A stretch of DNA of 64,000 nucleotides from Arthrobacter sp. Bi26 (GTDB taxonomy: Bacteria > Actinomycetota > Actinomycetes > Actinomycetales > Micrococcaceae): contig NZ_CAKKMF010000009.1 in NCBI RefSeq assembly GCF_918697925.1, positions 1 through 64,000 of the forward strand. The letters are read 5' to 3'. Positions 8,299 to 16,974 of this stretch are shown in pieces (within the stretch, counting starts at the first letter, position 1; each line of letters opens with the position of its first letter). The notes below the pieces were generated by a model that did not search any database, was not told where the DNA came from, and saw only the letters and a list, made by a program, of their open reading frames with translations. Position numbers and translations under genes: made by a program.

Positions 8299-9635
8299 GC
8301 GCCCACCAGGTTCTGCCCGCAGACGCGCAGCACCTCGCCGGAAATCCCGCCGGCAGCGTCGCTGGCCAGGAACGCGATGGCCTCGGCGACGTCGCCGGGC
8401 TGGCCGCCCTGCTGCAGGGAGTTGAGCCGCCGTGCCACTTCGCGGGTCGCGAAGGGGATCCGGGCGGTCATCTCGGTTTCGATGAACCCCGGAGCGACGG
8501 CGTTGATGGACCCGCCGCGCCCGCCGATCAGCGGCGCCGTGGCACGGACCATGCCGATCACGCCGGCCTTGGACGCGGCATAGTTGGTCTGGCCGCGGTT
8601 TCCGGCGATGCCGCTGGTGGAGGCCACGGACACAATCCTGGGCGAGCCGCGGAAATGCTCCGAGGCCAGGAGCGCCTCATTGATCCGCAGTTGAGCGGCG
8701 ATGTTGACGGCGATCACGGAGTTCCAGCGGCCCGCGTCCATGTTGGCCAGGAGCTTGTCACGGGTGATCCCGGCATTGTGGATGACGATGTCCAGCCGGC
8801 CGTGCCGTGCCGCGGCGTGGTCGATGATCCGTTGGCCGGCGTCGTCGCGGCTGATGTCCAGCTGCAGGGCCGTCCCGTGGACCTCGTTGGCCACCTCAGC
8901 AAGATGGTCCCCGGCCGCCGGGATGTCGACGAGGATGACCGTGGCGCCGTCGCGGTACAGGGTGCGGGCGATCGCGGCCCCGATTCCCCGGGCGGCGCCG
9001 GTCACCACGGCCACCTTGCCGGCCAGCGGCTTCCCGACGTCCCCGGGCAGCTGCCCGGCGTCGGAGCTGACGGTCAGGAACTGCCCGTCCACAAACGCCG
9101 AGCGGCCCGACAGGAAGAACCTCAACGCCCCCAGCGTCGCGGGGCTCGTAGGCCGTGCGCCGTCCCCGAGCAGGATGCCGTTGCCGGTGGCGCCGGCCCG
9201 GAGTTCCTTCGCCAAAGACCGCAGGAGACCGTCCACGCCCTGCCGGGCCGCTGCCGTTGCCGGCCCCGGCGCGGAGTCTGCCGTGCGGGACACGGTGATG
9301 AGGCGGGCGTTCGGGGCAAGATCGCGCAGCGAGGCGGCCGTGGTGAGGACGGGTTTTTCGAGGTCGCCGGGGTGGGCCAGTTCGTCCAGTACCAGGATGA
9401 TGGCGCCGAGCTTTTCCTTGGGTATCGCGTGACGGCGGACATCGAGGTTCCAGGACAGGAGTGTGGCGGCGAGCTCGTCCGCGCCGCCGGTTGATCCCTG
9501 GACCAGTAAGGGCCCTTCGATGAGGGGGCGGCCGGGCTGGTACCGCCGGAGGGCCACCGGCTGCGGGAGGCCGAGCCGCTTGGCGATGTCCTTGCCGAGT
9601 CCGTGGCTGACGAACTGGGTGTATTTGTCGCTCAT
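8295..9635 (-). CDS. fabG: high-molecular-weight 3-oxoacyl-(ACP/CoA) reductase, FabG4-like SDR
   Basis: A 446-residue SDR of the high-molecular-weight FabG type: a degenerate N-terminal Rossmann-like domain (residues about 1-200) followed by a complete SDR domain. The latter has VVTGAARGIGAAIA for cofactor binding, HNAGITRD, catalytic Ser in VSVASTSG, Tyr and Lys in YAASKAG, and PGFIETEMT. It reduces 3-oxoacyl-CoA/ACP with NAD(P)H. The start ATG at 9635 has GGGAGAATCGG in front; the open frame extends further upstream but into the thiolase gene. The order with MaoC downstream and thiolase upstream is as in M. tuberculosis fabG4. Confidence 0.9.
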   Translation of the reverse strand: MSDKYTQFVSHGLGKDIAKRLGLPQPVALRRYQPGRPLIEGPLLVQGSTGGADELAATLLSWNLDVRRHAIPKEKLGAIILVLDELAHPGDLEKPVLTTAASLRDLAPNARLITVSRTADSAPGPATAAARQGVDGLLRSLAKELRAGATGNGILLGDGARPTSPATLGALRFFLSGRSAFVDGQFLTVSSDAGQLPGDVGKPLAGKVAVVTGAARGIGAAIARTLYRDGATVILVDIPAAGDHLAEVANEVHGTALQLDISRDDAGQRIIDHAAARHGRLDIVIHNAGITRDKLLANMDAGRWNSVIAVNIAAQLRINEALLASEHFRGSPRIVSVASTSGIAGNRGQTNYAASKAGVIGMVRATAPLIGGRGGSINAVAPGFIETEMTARIPFATREVARRLNSLQQGGQPGDVAEAIAFLASDAAGGISGEVLRVCGQNLVGA

Positions 9636-9645
9636 CCGATTCTCC

Positions 9646-11082
9646 CTAGAGTGCTTCGAGGATTGCGACGACGCCCTGGCCGCCGGCGGCGCAAATGGAC
9701 ACCAGCCCGCGGGCCGGGCGCCCGTTGACCTGGCCTTGGGCGTGCAGCATTTTGGCCAGCGACGCCACGATCCGGCCGCCCGTGGCAGCAAACGGGTGTC
9801 CGGCGGCCAGCGAGGAGCCGTTGACGTTCAGTTTGGTCCGGTCGATGCTGCCGAAGGCGCCGTCCAGGCCCAGGCGGGTGCGGCCGAAGTCCTCGTCCTC
9901 CCACGCGGCCAGGGTGCTCAGCACCGTGCCGGCGAAGGCCTCATGGATCTCGAAGAAGTCGATGTCGGCGAGGGTGAGATTGTGGCGTGCGAGCAGCCGG
10001 GGCACCGCGAATGCCGGCGCCATGAGCAGCCCGTCCTTGCCGTGGACAAAGTCGACGGCGGCCGCCTCGCCGTCGACCACCGCGGCGAGCTTGGGGAGGT
10101 CGTGGGCGTCGGCCCACTCCTCGGACGCGAGCAGCACGGTGGAGGCACCATCGGTCAGCGGGGTGGAGTTGCCGGCCGTCATGGTCGCTTCGGCACCCAG
10201 GTTCTTGCCGAAAACGGGTTTGAGTGTGGCCAGTTTCTCCAGGCTCGTATCGGCGCGCAGGTTAGAGTCCCGGCTCAGTCCCCGGTAAGGGGTCAGGAGG
10301 TCGTCGAAGAAGCCGGCGTCGAAGGCCGCGGCAAGATTCCGGTGGCTGTTGAAGGCGAGCTCATCCTGGGCCTCGCGGGTGATCTTCCACTGCGCGGTGG
10401 TCAGCGCCTGGTGCTCGCCCATCGACAGTCCGGTACGCGGCTCCCCCGTGTTCGGGGCATCGGGGGCCAGATCCTTGGGCCGGAGCCGGCTGAGGACCTG
10501 CAGCTTCCGGGACACGGTCTTGGCACGGTTGAGGTCCAGGAGCACCTCGCGCAGTCCCTCGCTGACCGCGATGGGGGCGTCAGAGGCGGAGTCGACGCCG
10601 CCGGCTATCGCGGAATCGATCTGGCCCAGCTTGATTTTGTTCGCCAGGCCGAGCACCGTTTCCAGGCCGGTGGCGCAGGCCTGCTGGAGGTCGTACGCCG
10701 GGGTCTCGGCAGAGAGGGCCGAGCCCAGCACGGCCTCCCGGGTGAGGTTGAAGTCGCGGGAGTGCTTGAGGACGGCTCCGGCCGCGACTTCCCCGATCCG
10801 TTCGTCCTGAAGGCCGAAGCGGGCAATCAGCCCGTCCAGGGCGGCGGTGAGCATGTCCTGGTTGGAGGACTTGGTATACGCGCCGCCGGTCCGGGCAAAG
10901 GGGATGCGGTTACCGCCCACCACCACAGCCCTGCGGAGCTGCGCCGATGCCGCGCCGACGTGCTGTGTCGTCACTGCGGCCGCCCCGGCGGCGGGCCCCG
11001 CGGCGGGCCCCGCGGCGGATGTTCCGGCGGCTGGTTTGGCGGCTGGTTGGGGGCGGGGCACTGACGGTCCGTTGACGGACAT
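9646..11082 (-). CDS. fadA: acetyl-CoA C-acyltransferase (thiolase), FadA2-like
   Basis: A 478-residue thiolase. After an Ala/Pro/Gly-rich head of about 45 residues (repeated PAAG units) the core begins at RRAVVVGGNRIPFAR. The nucleophilic Cys is in LQQACATGLET, the C-terminal catalytic block is IHEAFAGTV, His is in SLAAGHPFAATGG, and the second Cys is in CAAGGQG. The FadA2/FadI-like group is longer than standard 390-residue thiolases because of inserts, as here. The start ATG at 11082 has a strong AAGGAG Shine-Dalgarno. It is 10 bp upstream of fabG and heads the fabG-MaoC operon. Expression is probably controlled by the palindrome at 11113-11143. Confidence 0.9.
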   Translation of the reverse strand: MSVNGPSVPRPQPAAKPAAGTSAAGPAAGPAAGAAAVTTQHVGAASAQLRRAVVVGGNRIPFARTGGAYTKSSNQDMLTAALDGLIARFGLQDERIGEVAAGAVLKHSRDFNLTREAVLGSALSAETPAYDLQQACATGLETVLGLANKIKLGQIDSAIAGGVDSASDAPIAVSEGLREVLLDLNRAKTVSRKLQVLSRLRPKDLAPDAPNTGEPRTGLSMGEHQALTTAQWKITREAQDELAFNSHRNLAAAFDAGFFDDLLTPYRGLSRDSNLRADTSLEKLATLKPVFGKNLGAEATMTAGNSTPLTDGASTVLLASEEWADAHDLPKLAAVVDGEAAAVDFVHGKDGLLMAPAFAVPRLLARHNLTLADIDFFEIHEAFAGTVLSTLAAWEDEDFGRTRLGLDGAFGSIDRTKLNVNGSSLAAGHPFAATGGRIVASLAKMLHAQGQVNGRPARGLVSICAAGGQGVVAILEAL

Positions 11083-11112
11083 GGGCTGTCTCCTTCGATC
11101 AAAGCGATTACC

Positions 11113-11143
11113 GATACCCAGCGTACCTGATACGCTGGGTATC
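11113..11143. promoter_or_regulatory. perfect palindromic operator of the TetR gene / fatty-acid operon
   Basis: GATACCCAGCGTA, 5-bp spacer CCTGA, then TACGCTGGGTATC: 13-bp arms without a mismatch. It ends on the base before the TetR GTG start (11144) and lies 30 bp upstream of the thiolase ATG on the other strand. Its right arm contains the TACGCT -10 element of the TetR gene. Its position between two divergent transcripts is that of a TetR-family autoregulatory operator. Confidence 0.85.
11131..11136 (+). promoter_or_regulatory. -10 element (TACGCT) of the TetR gene, inside the operator
   Basis: TACGCT lies 7 bases before the GTG at 11144, so the TetR message is predicted leaderless and its promoter would be blocked by repressor bound to the palindrome. 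Confidence 0.5.
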
Positions 11144-11866
11144 GTGAACATCCCCAACGACACCCCGCCCGCCGGGCAGGCCGCCGTCGACGGCCGCGCT
11201 TCCCGCTGGCAATCCCACCGCGAGGAACGGCGGCGGGAGCTCATCAAGTCGGCCCGGAGGGCTGTGCACGCCCTTGGCAGTGAAGCGTCGATGGAGGACA
11301 TTGCCGCAGCCGCGGGAACCTCAAAGTCTGTGTTCTACCGCTATTTCGGCGACAAGGCCGGACTCCAGCAGGCCGTGGGCGAAGTGGTCCTGAGCCAGAT
11401 GCAGCGGCGCATCCAGGAGGCGGCCCAGAGCGCCCAGACGCCCCGTGAAGGACTGTTCGCCATGGTGTCCGCCTACCTGCAGATGGCCGAGACCAGCCCG
11501 AATGTCTACACCTTCGTCACGCGCTACGCCCCCGGCGAAGCGGATACCGCCAGCCCGCCCATTTCCACAGCCGGTGCATTGAGCCACTTCTTCGCCGCCA
11601 TCAGCGACATGATTGCCCGGCCCATGCGCAGCCATCTGGGCGGCGGCCCGGACAAGGAAGCCGTGATCGGCTACTGGCCCAATGCCGCGATCGGCCTGGT
11701 GCGGAACGCCGGAGAGCAATGGCTCGCCAGCCCGCCCGGACCCGGTAAACCGGACCAGGAAGCCATGGCTCGGCAGATCACGGACTGGCTCTGCTTCGGG
11801 ATCGCGCCCGAGCTGCAGACGCCCTCGCCAGCACCGGCGGACCCGGCAGGCCAGGGCACGCTGTAA
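11144..11866 (+). CDS. TetR-family transcriptional regulator of the fatty-acid locus
   Basis: A 240-residue protein with an N-terminal TetR helix-turn-helix (SMEDIAAAAGTSKSVFYRYF, residues about 45-65) and a ligand-binding C-terminal domain. The GTG at 11144 directly follows the palindromic operator and is 7 bases after TACGCT. An in-frame extension upstream (back to 10847) overlaps the thiolase gene and is rejected. By analogy with other TetR regulators beside beta-oxidation genes, it probably senses an acyl-CoA and represses the divergent thiolase operon, itself and perhaps the acyl-CoA oxidase gene downstream. Confidence 0.88.
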   Translation: MNIPNDTPPAGQAAVDGRASRWQSHREERRRELIKSARRAVHALGSEASMEDIAAAAGTSKSVFYRYFGDKAGLQQAVGEVVLSQMQRRIQEAAQSAQTPREGLFAMVSAYLQMAETSPNVYTFVTRYAPGEADTASPPISTAGALSHFFAAISDMIARPMRSHLGGGPDKEAVIGYWPNAAIGLVRNAGEQWLASPPGPGKPDQEAMARQITDWLCFGIAPELQTPSPAPADPAGQGTL

Positions 11867-11940
11867 CGCGGCACGCCGGCCCGCGCCGACGAACTGAATT
11901 GTCAGCACTAAAGATTGTCAGAACCACAGAAGGAAACGAC

Positions 11941-14115
11941 ATGACTGAACTAGCCGACCGCACCACCGGCAACGCATCTCGCCACACCACGACGCCGGCA
12001 GCCACAACGGCCGGCCGTTCCGGCGCCGAACCCAGCTCCCCTGAGGCGCCCGCCGTCGACGTCGCGGCCCTTGGCGAACAGCTCCTCGGCAAGTGGGCCG
12101 ATATCCGGCTGAAGTCCAGGGGCCTCGCCGGCCGCCCGGAACTGCACAAGATCGAGGGCCTGACCCACACCGAGCATCGCCAGCGCGCGTTCGGACAGCT
12201 CAGGATCCTGGTGGACAACGGCGCCGTTCACCGCGCATTCCCCACGTCCGTGGGCGGCTCGGATGATCACGGCGGGAACGTGGCCGGTTTCCAGGAGCTG
12301 GTCATCGCCGACCCGTCGCTGCAGATCAAGGCCGGTGTCCAGTGGGGACTGTTCGGCTCCGCGGTGAACCACCTCGGCACCGCCGAACACCACGAAAAGT
12401 GGCTGCCCGGCATCATGAGCCTGGACATTCCGGGCTGCTTCGCCATGACGGAGACCGGGCACGGTTCGGACGTGGCCAGCATTGCCACCACCGCCACCTA
12501 CGACGCCGCGGCCCAGGAGTTCGTGGTCCACACGCCGTTCCGGGCCGCGTGGAAAGACTACATCGGCAACGCCGCCACCGACGGCCTGGCCGCCGTCGTG
12601 TTCGCCCAACTGGTCACCAAGGGCGTCAACCACGGCGTGCACGCGTTCTACATGGACCTGCGGGACCCCGAAACCAAGGAATTTCTGCCGGGCATCGGCG
12701 GCGACGACGACGGCGTTAAGGGCGGCCTGAACGGCATCGACAACGGCCGGCTGCACTTCACCCAGGTCCGGATCCCCCGCACCAACCTCCTGAACCGCTA
12801 CGGCGACGTCGACCCTGAGGGCACCTACACGTCCCCCATCGGCAGTCCGGGCCGCCGTTTCTTCACCATGCTCGGCACGCTGGTCCAGGGCCGGGTCTCC
12901 CTCGACGGCGCCGCCGTGACGGCGTCGAAACTGGCCCTGAAAACCGCCATCCAGTACGCCACCGAACGCCGGCAGTTCAACGCCTCCTCGCAGACCGACG
13001 AAGAAGTCCTGCTGGACTACCAGCGGCACCAGCGCCGGCTCTTCACCCGGCTGGCCACCACGTACGCCGCGAGCTTCGCCAGTGACCAGCTGCTGCAGAA
13101 ATTCGACGACGTCTTCTCCGGCCGTCACAGCACCGACCAGGACCGCCAGGACCTCGAGACCCTGGCCGCGGCACTCAAACCGCTCAGCACCTGGCACGCA
13201 CTCGATACCCTGCAGGAATGCCGCGAGGCCTGCGGCGGCGCCGGGTTCCTGATCGAGAACCGTTTCGCCTCGCTCCGCGCCGACCTGGACGTGTACGCCA
13301 CTTTCGAGGGCGACAACACGGTCCTGCTGCAGCTGGTCGCCAAGCGGCTGCTGGCCGACTACGCCAAGGAATTCCGCACCGTGAACTTCGGCGTGCTGGC
13401 CCGCTACGTCGTGGGCCAGGCCACCGGTGTCGCGATCCACCGCACCGGACTGCGCGGCGTCGCCCAGTTCGTGGCGGACACCGGATCAGTGCAGAAAGCG
13501 GCCCTGGCGATCAAGGACGAAGCAAGCCAGCGGACCCTGCTGACGGACCGCGTCCAGACCATGGTCGCGGAGGTGGCCACGGCCCTCAAGGGTGCCAACC
13601 GGCTCCCGCAGCAGCAGGGCGCCGCCTTGTTCAACGCGCACCAGCACGAACTCATCGAGGCCGCCCAGGCCCATGCGGAGCTGCTGCAGTGGGAGGCCTT
13701 TACCGAGGCCCTCGGGAAAGTCAGCGACCCGGGCACGCACAAGGTCCTGACGTGGCTGCGTGATCTGTTCGGCCTGTCCCTGATCGAGAAGAACCTGTCC
13801 TGGTACCTCATGAACGGCAGGCTGTCGATGCAGCGCGGACGCACCGTGGGCGAATACATCAACCGCCTGCTCGTGAAGATCCGCCCGCACGCCGTGGACC
13901 TGGTGGACGCCTTCGGCTACGGACCGGAGCACCTCCGCGCGGAGATCTCCACCGGCGCGGAGAAAGTCCGCCAGGACGAGGCCCGGGACTACTTCCGGAA
14001 GCAGCGGGCCAGCGGCCAGGCACCCCTGGACGAAAAGATCCTGCTCGCCCGCGCGGCCCGGGTGACAAAGGCCCACGACACGAAAACCCACGGCACAAAG
14101 GCCCACGGCGCCTGA
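11941..14115 (+). CDS. acyl-CoA dehydrogenase / oxidase (ACOX-type)
   Basis: A 724-residue flavoprotein. The central acyl-CoA dehydrogenase domain shows CFAMTETGHGSDVASI (FAD and substrate contacts) and ERRQFNASSQTDEEVL. The sequence EACGGAGFL followed by YATFEGDNTVLLQLVAKRLL matches the acyl-CoA oxidase group, where the Glu of FEGDN is the catalytic base. A C-terminal ACOX-like domain of about 200 residues follows. The last residues are a low-complexity Lys/His/Thr repeat (AKAHDTKTHGTKAHGA). The ATG at 11941 has AGAAGGAAACGAC in front. It sits 74 bp after the TetR gene and completes a beta-oxidation set. Whether electrons go to O2 or to an electron-transfer flavoprotein cannot be told. Confidence 0.87.
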   Translation: MTELADRTTGNASRHTTTPAATTAGRSGAEPSSPEAPAVDVAALGEQLLGKWADIRLKSRGLAGRPELHKIEGLTHTEHRQRAFGQLRILVDNGAVHRAFPTSVGGSDDHGGNVAGFQELVIADPSLQIKAGVQWGLFGSAVNHLGTAEHHEKWLPGIMSLDIPGCFAMTETGHGSDVASIATTATYDAAAQEFVVHTPFRAAWKDYIGNAATDGLAAVVFAQLVTKGVNHGVHAFYMDLRDPETKEFLPGIGGDDDGVKGGLNGIDNGRLHFTQVRIPRTNLLNRYGDVDPEGTYTSPIGSPGRRFFTMLGTLVQGRVSLDGAAVTASKLALKTAIQYATERRQFNASSQTDEEVLLDYQRHQRRLFTRLATTYAASFASDQLLQKFDDVFSGRHSTDQDRQDLETLAAALKPLSTWHALDTLQECREACGGAGFLIENRFASLRADLDVYATFEGDNTVLLQLVAKRLLADYAKEFRTVNFGVLARYVVGQATGVAIHRTGLRGVAQFVADTGSVQKAALAIKDEASQRTLLTDRVQTMVAEVATALKGANRLPQQQGAALFNAHQHELIEAAQAHAELLQWEAFTEALGKVSDPGTHKVLTWLRDLFGLSLIEKNLSWYLMNGRLSMQRGRTVGEYINRLLVKIRPHAVDLVDAFGYGPEHLRAEISTGAEKVRQDEARDYFRKQRASGQAPLDEKILLARAARVTKAHDTKTHGTKAHGA

Positions 14116-14128
14116 CCCAGCCGAATTA

Positions 14129-14171
14129 CGACGACGGCGCCGCCGCCTCAGCAGGGGCGGCGCCGTCGTCG
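14129..14171. terminator. bidirectional terminator between acyl-CoA oxidase gene and glgA
   Basis: Perfect 16-bp arms (CGACGACGGCGCCGCC and its complement) around an 11-base loop, between two convergent genes. There is no clear U-run, as is common in high-GC actinobacteria. Confidence 0.75.
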
Positions 14172-14190
14172 ATTGCCGTTCAGATGCGGG

Positions 14191-15396
14191 TCAGGAGCCC
14201 TCGTTGAGCACCGAGCGGTAAACCTCAAGCGTGGTCTCCGTGATCGATTCCCAGGAGAAGTGCTCCTCGGCCCGGCGCCGGCCGGCTTCGCCCATGGCGC
14301 GCGCCCGGGCAGGATCGGACACCACTTCGATGAGGGCCTCGGCAAAGTCGGTGACGAACTTCTCCGGGTCCAGCGGGATGCCGGTGCCGTCCGTGACCTG
14401 CTCGATCGGAACAAGCAGCCCGGTCTTGCCGTGCTCGACGACCTCCGGAATACCGCCGGTGGCGCTGGCCACCACGGCGGCACCGCACGCCATCGCCTCC
14501 AGGTTGACGATGCCCAGCGGTTCGTAAATGGACGGGCACGCGAACGCGGTCGCGTGGCTGAGCACCTGGATGACCTCGTTGCGGGGCAGCATCCGCTCGA
14601 TCAGGATCACGCCGCTGCGCTGGCTCTGGAGCTCCTCGATCAGGCGTGCCGTCTCGGCCGCCAGTTCCGGAGTGTCCGCGGCACCGAGGCACAGCACCAG
14701 CTGGACGTCGGCCGGGAGCTTGGCGGCGGCCCGCAGCAGGTAGGGTACGCCCTTCTGCCGGGTGTTCCGGCCCACAAAAACAACGCTGGGGCGCTCCGGA
14801 TCGATCCCGAGCGGACGGATGATGTCATCAGATTCGTCCCGGTTCCACTGGCTGACATCGATGCCGTTATGGACCACCTTGACCTTGGCCGGATCCACGT
14901 CGGGATAGCTGCGCAGGATGTCCTGCCGCATCCCTTCAGAGACCGCGATAATGGCGGCAGCGGCCTCGTAGGCGGTCTTTTCCACCCATGAGGACACCGC
15001 GTATCCGCCACCGAGTTGCTCGGCCTTCCACGGGCGCAGCGGTTCCAGGCTGTGGGCGCTGAGGACATGCGGGATGCCGTGGAGCAGGGACGCGATGTGT
15101 CCGGCCATGTTGGCATACCAGGTGTGGGAGTGGACCAGGTCCGCGCCGGCTATGTCCGGAACGATCCTCAGGTCCACCCCGAGGGTCTGGATGGCGGCGT
15201 TTGCTGAGCCCAGGTCGTCGGGCACGGAATACGACGTGACGGTCGCTCCGTGATACCCGGGCTCGCGGGGCGCGCCGAAGGCACGCACCTGAAGATCCAC
15301 GCGTTGGGCCAGCACCCTGCTGAGCTCGGCCACATGGACCCCGGCGCCGCCGTATATTTCCGGCGGGAATTCTTTGGTCACAATATCTATTCGCAC
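14191..15396 (-). CDS. glgA: glycogen synthase / alpha-maltose-1-phosphate synthase (GT4)
   Basis: A GT4 glycosyltransferase of about 401 residues. The N-terminal donor-acceptor loop reads EFPPEIYGGAGVHVAEL, the C-terminal nucleotide-sugar site has FVGRNTRQKG and PSIYEPLGIVNLEAMACG with the E-x7-E motif. Actinobacterial short GlgA of this type corresponds to M. tuberculosis Rv1212c (GlgM), which makes maltose-1-phosphate from ADP-glucose and glucose-1-phosphate. I start at GTG 15396 because the protein then begins MRIDIVTKEF as in homologues and lies 7 bases after TACCTT; GTG 15402 and TTG 15405 are in-frame alternatives. It is divergent from glgC, which supplies ADP-glucose. Confidence 0.9.
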   Translation of the reverse strand: MRIDIVTKEFPPEIYGGAGVHVAELSRVLAQRVDLQVRAFGAPREPGYHGATVTSYSVPDDLGSANAAIQTLGVDLRIVPDIAGADLVHSHTWYANMAGHIASLLHGIPHVLSAHSLEPLRPWKAEQLGGGYAVSSWVEKTAYEAAAAIIAVSEGMRQDILRSYPDVDPAKVKVVHNGIDVSQWNRDESDDIIRPLGIDPERPSVVFVGRNTRQKGVPYLLRAAAKLPADVQLVLCLGAADTPELAAETARLIEELQSQRSGVILIERMLPRNEVIQVLSHATAFACPSIYEPLGIVNLEAMACGAAVVASATGGIPEVVEHGKTGLLVPIEQVTDGTGIPLDPEKFVTDFAEALIEVVSDPARARAMGEAGRRRAEEHFSWESITETTLEVYRSVLNEGS

Positions 15397-15403
15397 ATGC
15401 ACC

Positions 15404-15409
15404 AAGGTA
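15404..15409 (-). promoter_or_regulatory. -10 element (TACCTT) of glgA
   Basis: TACCTT on the minus strand, 7 bases before the GTG at 15396; leaderless arrangement. Confidence 0.45.
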
Positions 15410-15498
15410 GTCGTTACGGTGGAACTGATCTAGTGTGAAGACGTTCGGGCATGCCGGACTGTATTGGGGAGTAACGAAGGCGTTCAGGAGCTATCACC

Positions 15499-16914
15499 AT
15501 GCCGCATCAAAAGAGAGTTTTGGCAATTGTCCTCGCAGGTGGCGAGGGAAACCGGCTCATGCCGTTGACGGCGGACCGGGCCAAGCCTGGTGTCCCGTTT
15601 GCCGGAAGCTACCGGCTAATTGACTTTGCCCTTTCAAATCTTGTGAATTCCCGCTATCTACAAATTGTGGTGTTGACGCAATACAAGTCCCACAGCCTTG
15701 ACCGGCACATTTCCGAAACGTGGCGCATGTCCACCCAGTTGGGCAACTATGTGGCCTCGGTTCCGGCCCAGCAGCGCGTCGGCAAGAGCTGGTTCCTCGG
15801 CAGCGCAAACGCCATCTATCAGTCCCTAAACCTCATTCATGACGCCAATCCCGACATCGTGGTGGTGGTCGGCGCAGACCACGTCTACCGGATGGACTTC
15901 TCCCAGATGGTGGCGCAGCACGTCGCCAGCGGGGCCAAAGCCACAGTCGCCGCCGTCCGCCAGCCTCTGCACATGGCGGACCAGTTCGGCGTGATCGAAA
16001 CGGATGCGGACAACCCGGAGAAAATTGCCGCGTTCGTCGAGAAGCCGTCCTCGACGCCCGGCCTCGCGGCCGACCCCAGCCAGTTCCTGGCCTCCATGGG
16101 CAACTACGTGTTCGACGCCGATGCCCTGGTCGAAGCCCTCCACGTGGACGCCGAGCGCCTCGACACCAAGCACGACATGGGCGGGGACATCATTCCCTAC
16201 TTCGTGAACCAGGGTGAGGCCGGCGTCTACGACTTCACCCTCAACGACATTCCCGGGTCCACCGAACGGGACCGCACCTACTGGCGCGACGTCGGCACCA
16301 TCGATTCGTTCTACGACGCCCACATGGACCTGATCTCCCCCGTTCCGGTCTTCAACCTCTACAACTCTGAGTGGCCGATCTACACCCGCCAGAGCATTTC
16401 GCCGCCGGCCAAGTTTGTCCGCGGCAAGTCCAACACTGTGGGTACGGCACTGGATTCCATCGTGGCCAGCGGTGTCGTCGTCTCTGGCGGCATTGTGGAG
16501 GGGTCCGTGCTCTCCAATGACGTCTACGTCGGCACCGCAAGCCGGGTCCTGGACTCGGTACTGATGGACAAGGTCAATGTCGGCGAAGGCGCTGTCATCA
16601 AACGCGCCATCATCGACAAGAACGTCAAGGTTCCGGCCGGGGCCGCTATCGGGCTCGACCCCGAACTGGACCGCGCCCGCGGGTTCAAGGTCACCGACTC
16701 CGGAATTACGGTCCTGTCCAAGGGGCAGGTGGTCCCGGACCCGAGCGATTCGGAACGGGCGCTCTCTGCGGCCAACCTCCGCCTGGTGCCGGATGCCGTC
16801 CGCACCGCGACGGAGAGCTGGCCCGAATTGCGGGAGTCCGTGGACAAGGTTGTCCACGTGCAGGCCGCCGCGGTCGGCGCGGACGCACCGGCCAAGCAAT
16901 CGCCCACGGCATAG
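15499..16914 (+). CDS. glgC: glucose-1-phosphate adenylyltransferase
   Basis: A 471-residue ADP-glucose pyrophosphorylase. The N-terminal nucleotidyltransferase domain carries [20 protein letters not shown] and the substrate site FVEKP; the C-terminal part has the left-handed beta-helix hexapeptides ([29 protein letters not shown]). Makes ADP-glucose from ATP and glucose-1-phosphate, the committed step of glycogen synthesis. It has an extended C-terminal tail of about 40 residues ending in an Ala-rich stretch, beyond the normal 430. The start ATG follows CAGGAGCTATCACC. It is divergent from glgA with about 100 bp between starts. Confidence 0.96.
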   Translation: MPHQKRVLAIVLAGGEGNRLMPLTADRAKPGVPFAGSYRLIDFALSNLVNSRYLQIVVLTQYKSHSLDRHISETWRMSTQLGNYVASVPAQQRVGKSWFLGSANAIYQSLNLIHDANPDIVVVVGADHVYRMDFSQMVAQHVASGAKATVAAVRQPLHMADQFGVIETDADNPEKIAAFVEKPSSTPGLAADPSQFLASMGNYVFDADALVEALHVDAERLDTKHDMGGDIIPYFVNQGEAGVYDFTLNDIPGSTERDRTYWRDVGTIDSFYDAHMDLISPVPVFNLYNSEWPIYTRQSISPPAKFVRGKSNTVGTALDSIVASGVVVSGGIVEGSVLSNDVYVGTASRVLDSVLMDKVNVGEGAVIKRAIIDKNVKVPAGAAIGLDPELDRARGFKVTDSGITVLSKGQVVPDPSDSERALSAANLRLVPDAVRTATESWPELRESVDKVVHVQAAAVGADAPAKQSPTA

Positions 16915-16918
16915 TCAG

Positions 16919-16955
16919 GCGGGGGCCCGGCGCTGCGGTCAGGCCGGGTCCCCGC
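16919..16955 (+). terminator. hairpin after glgC
   Basis: GCGGGGGCCCGGC and GCCGGGTCCCCGC form a 13-bp stem with one G-U pair, 4 bp after the glgC stop. There is no U-run. Confidence 0.6.
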
Positions 16956-16961
16956 ACCCTG

Positions 16962-16967
16962 TAAAAT
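16962..16967 (+). promoter_or_regulatory. -10 element (TAAAAT), leaderless
   Basis: TAAAAT lies 7 bases before the ATG at 16975. Confidence 0.55.
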
Positions 16968-16974
16968 TAGGGCA

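Noticed and set aside
9635..9791. N-terminal extension of the large FabG protein to 498 residues
   Set aside because: The extra 52 residues overlap the thiolase gene and have no Shine-Dalgarno; ATG 9635 has one and gives the normal length for this family.
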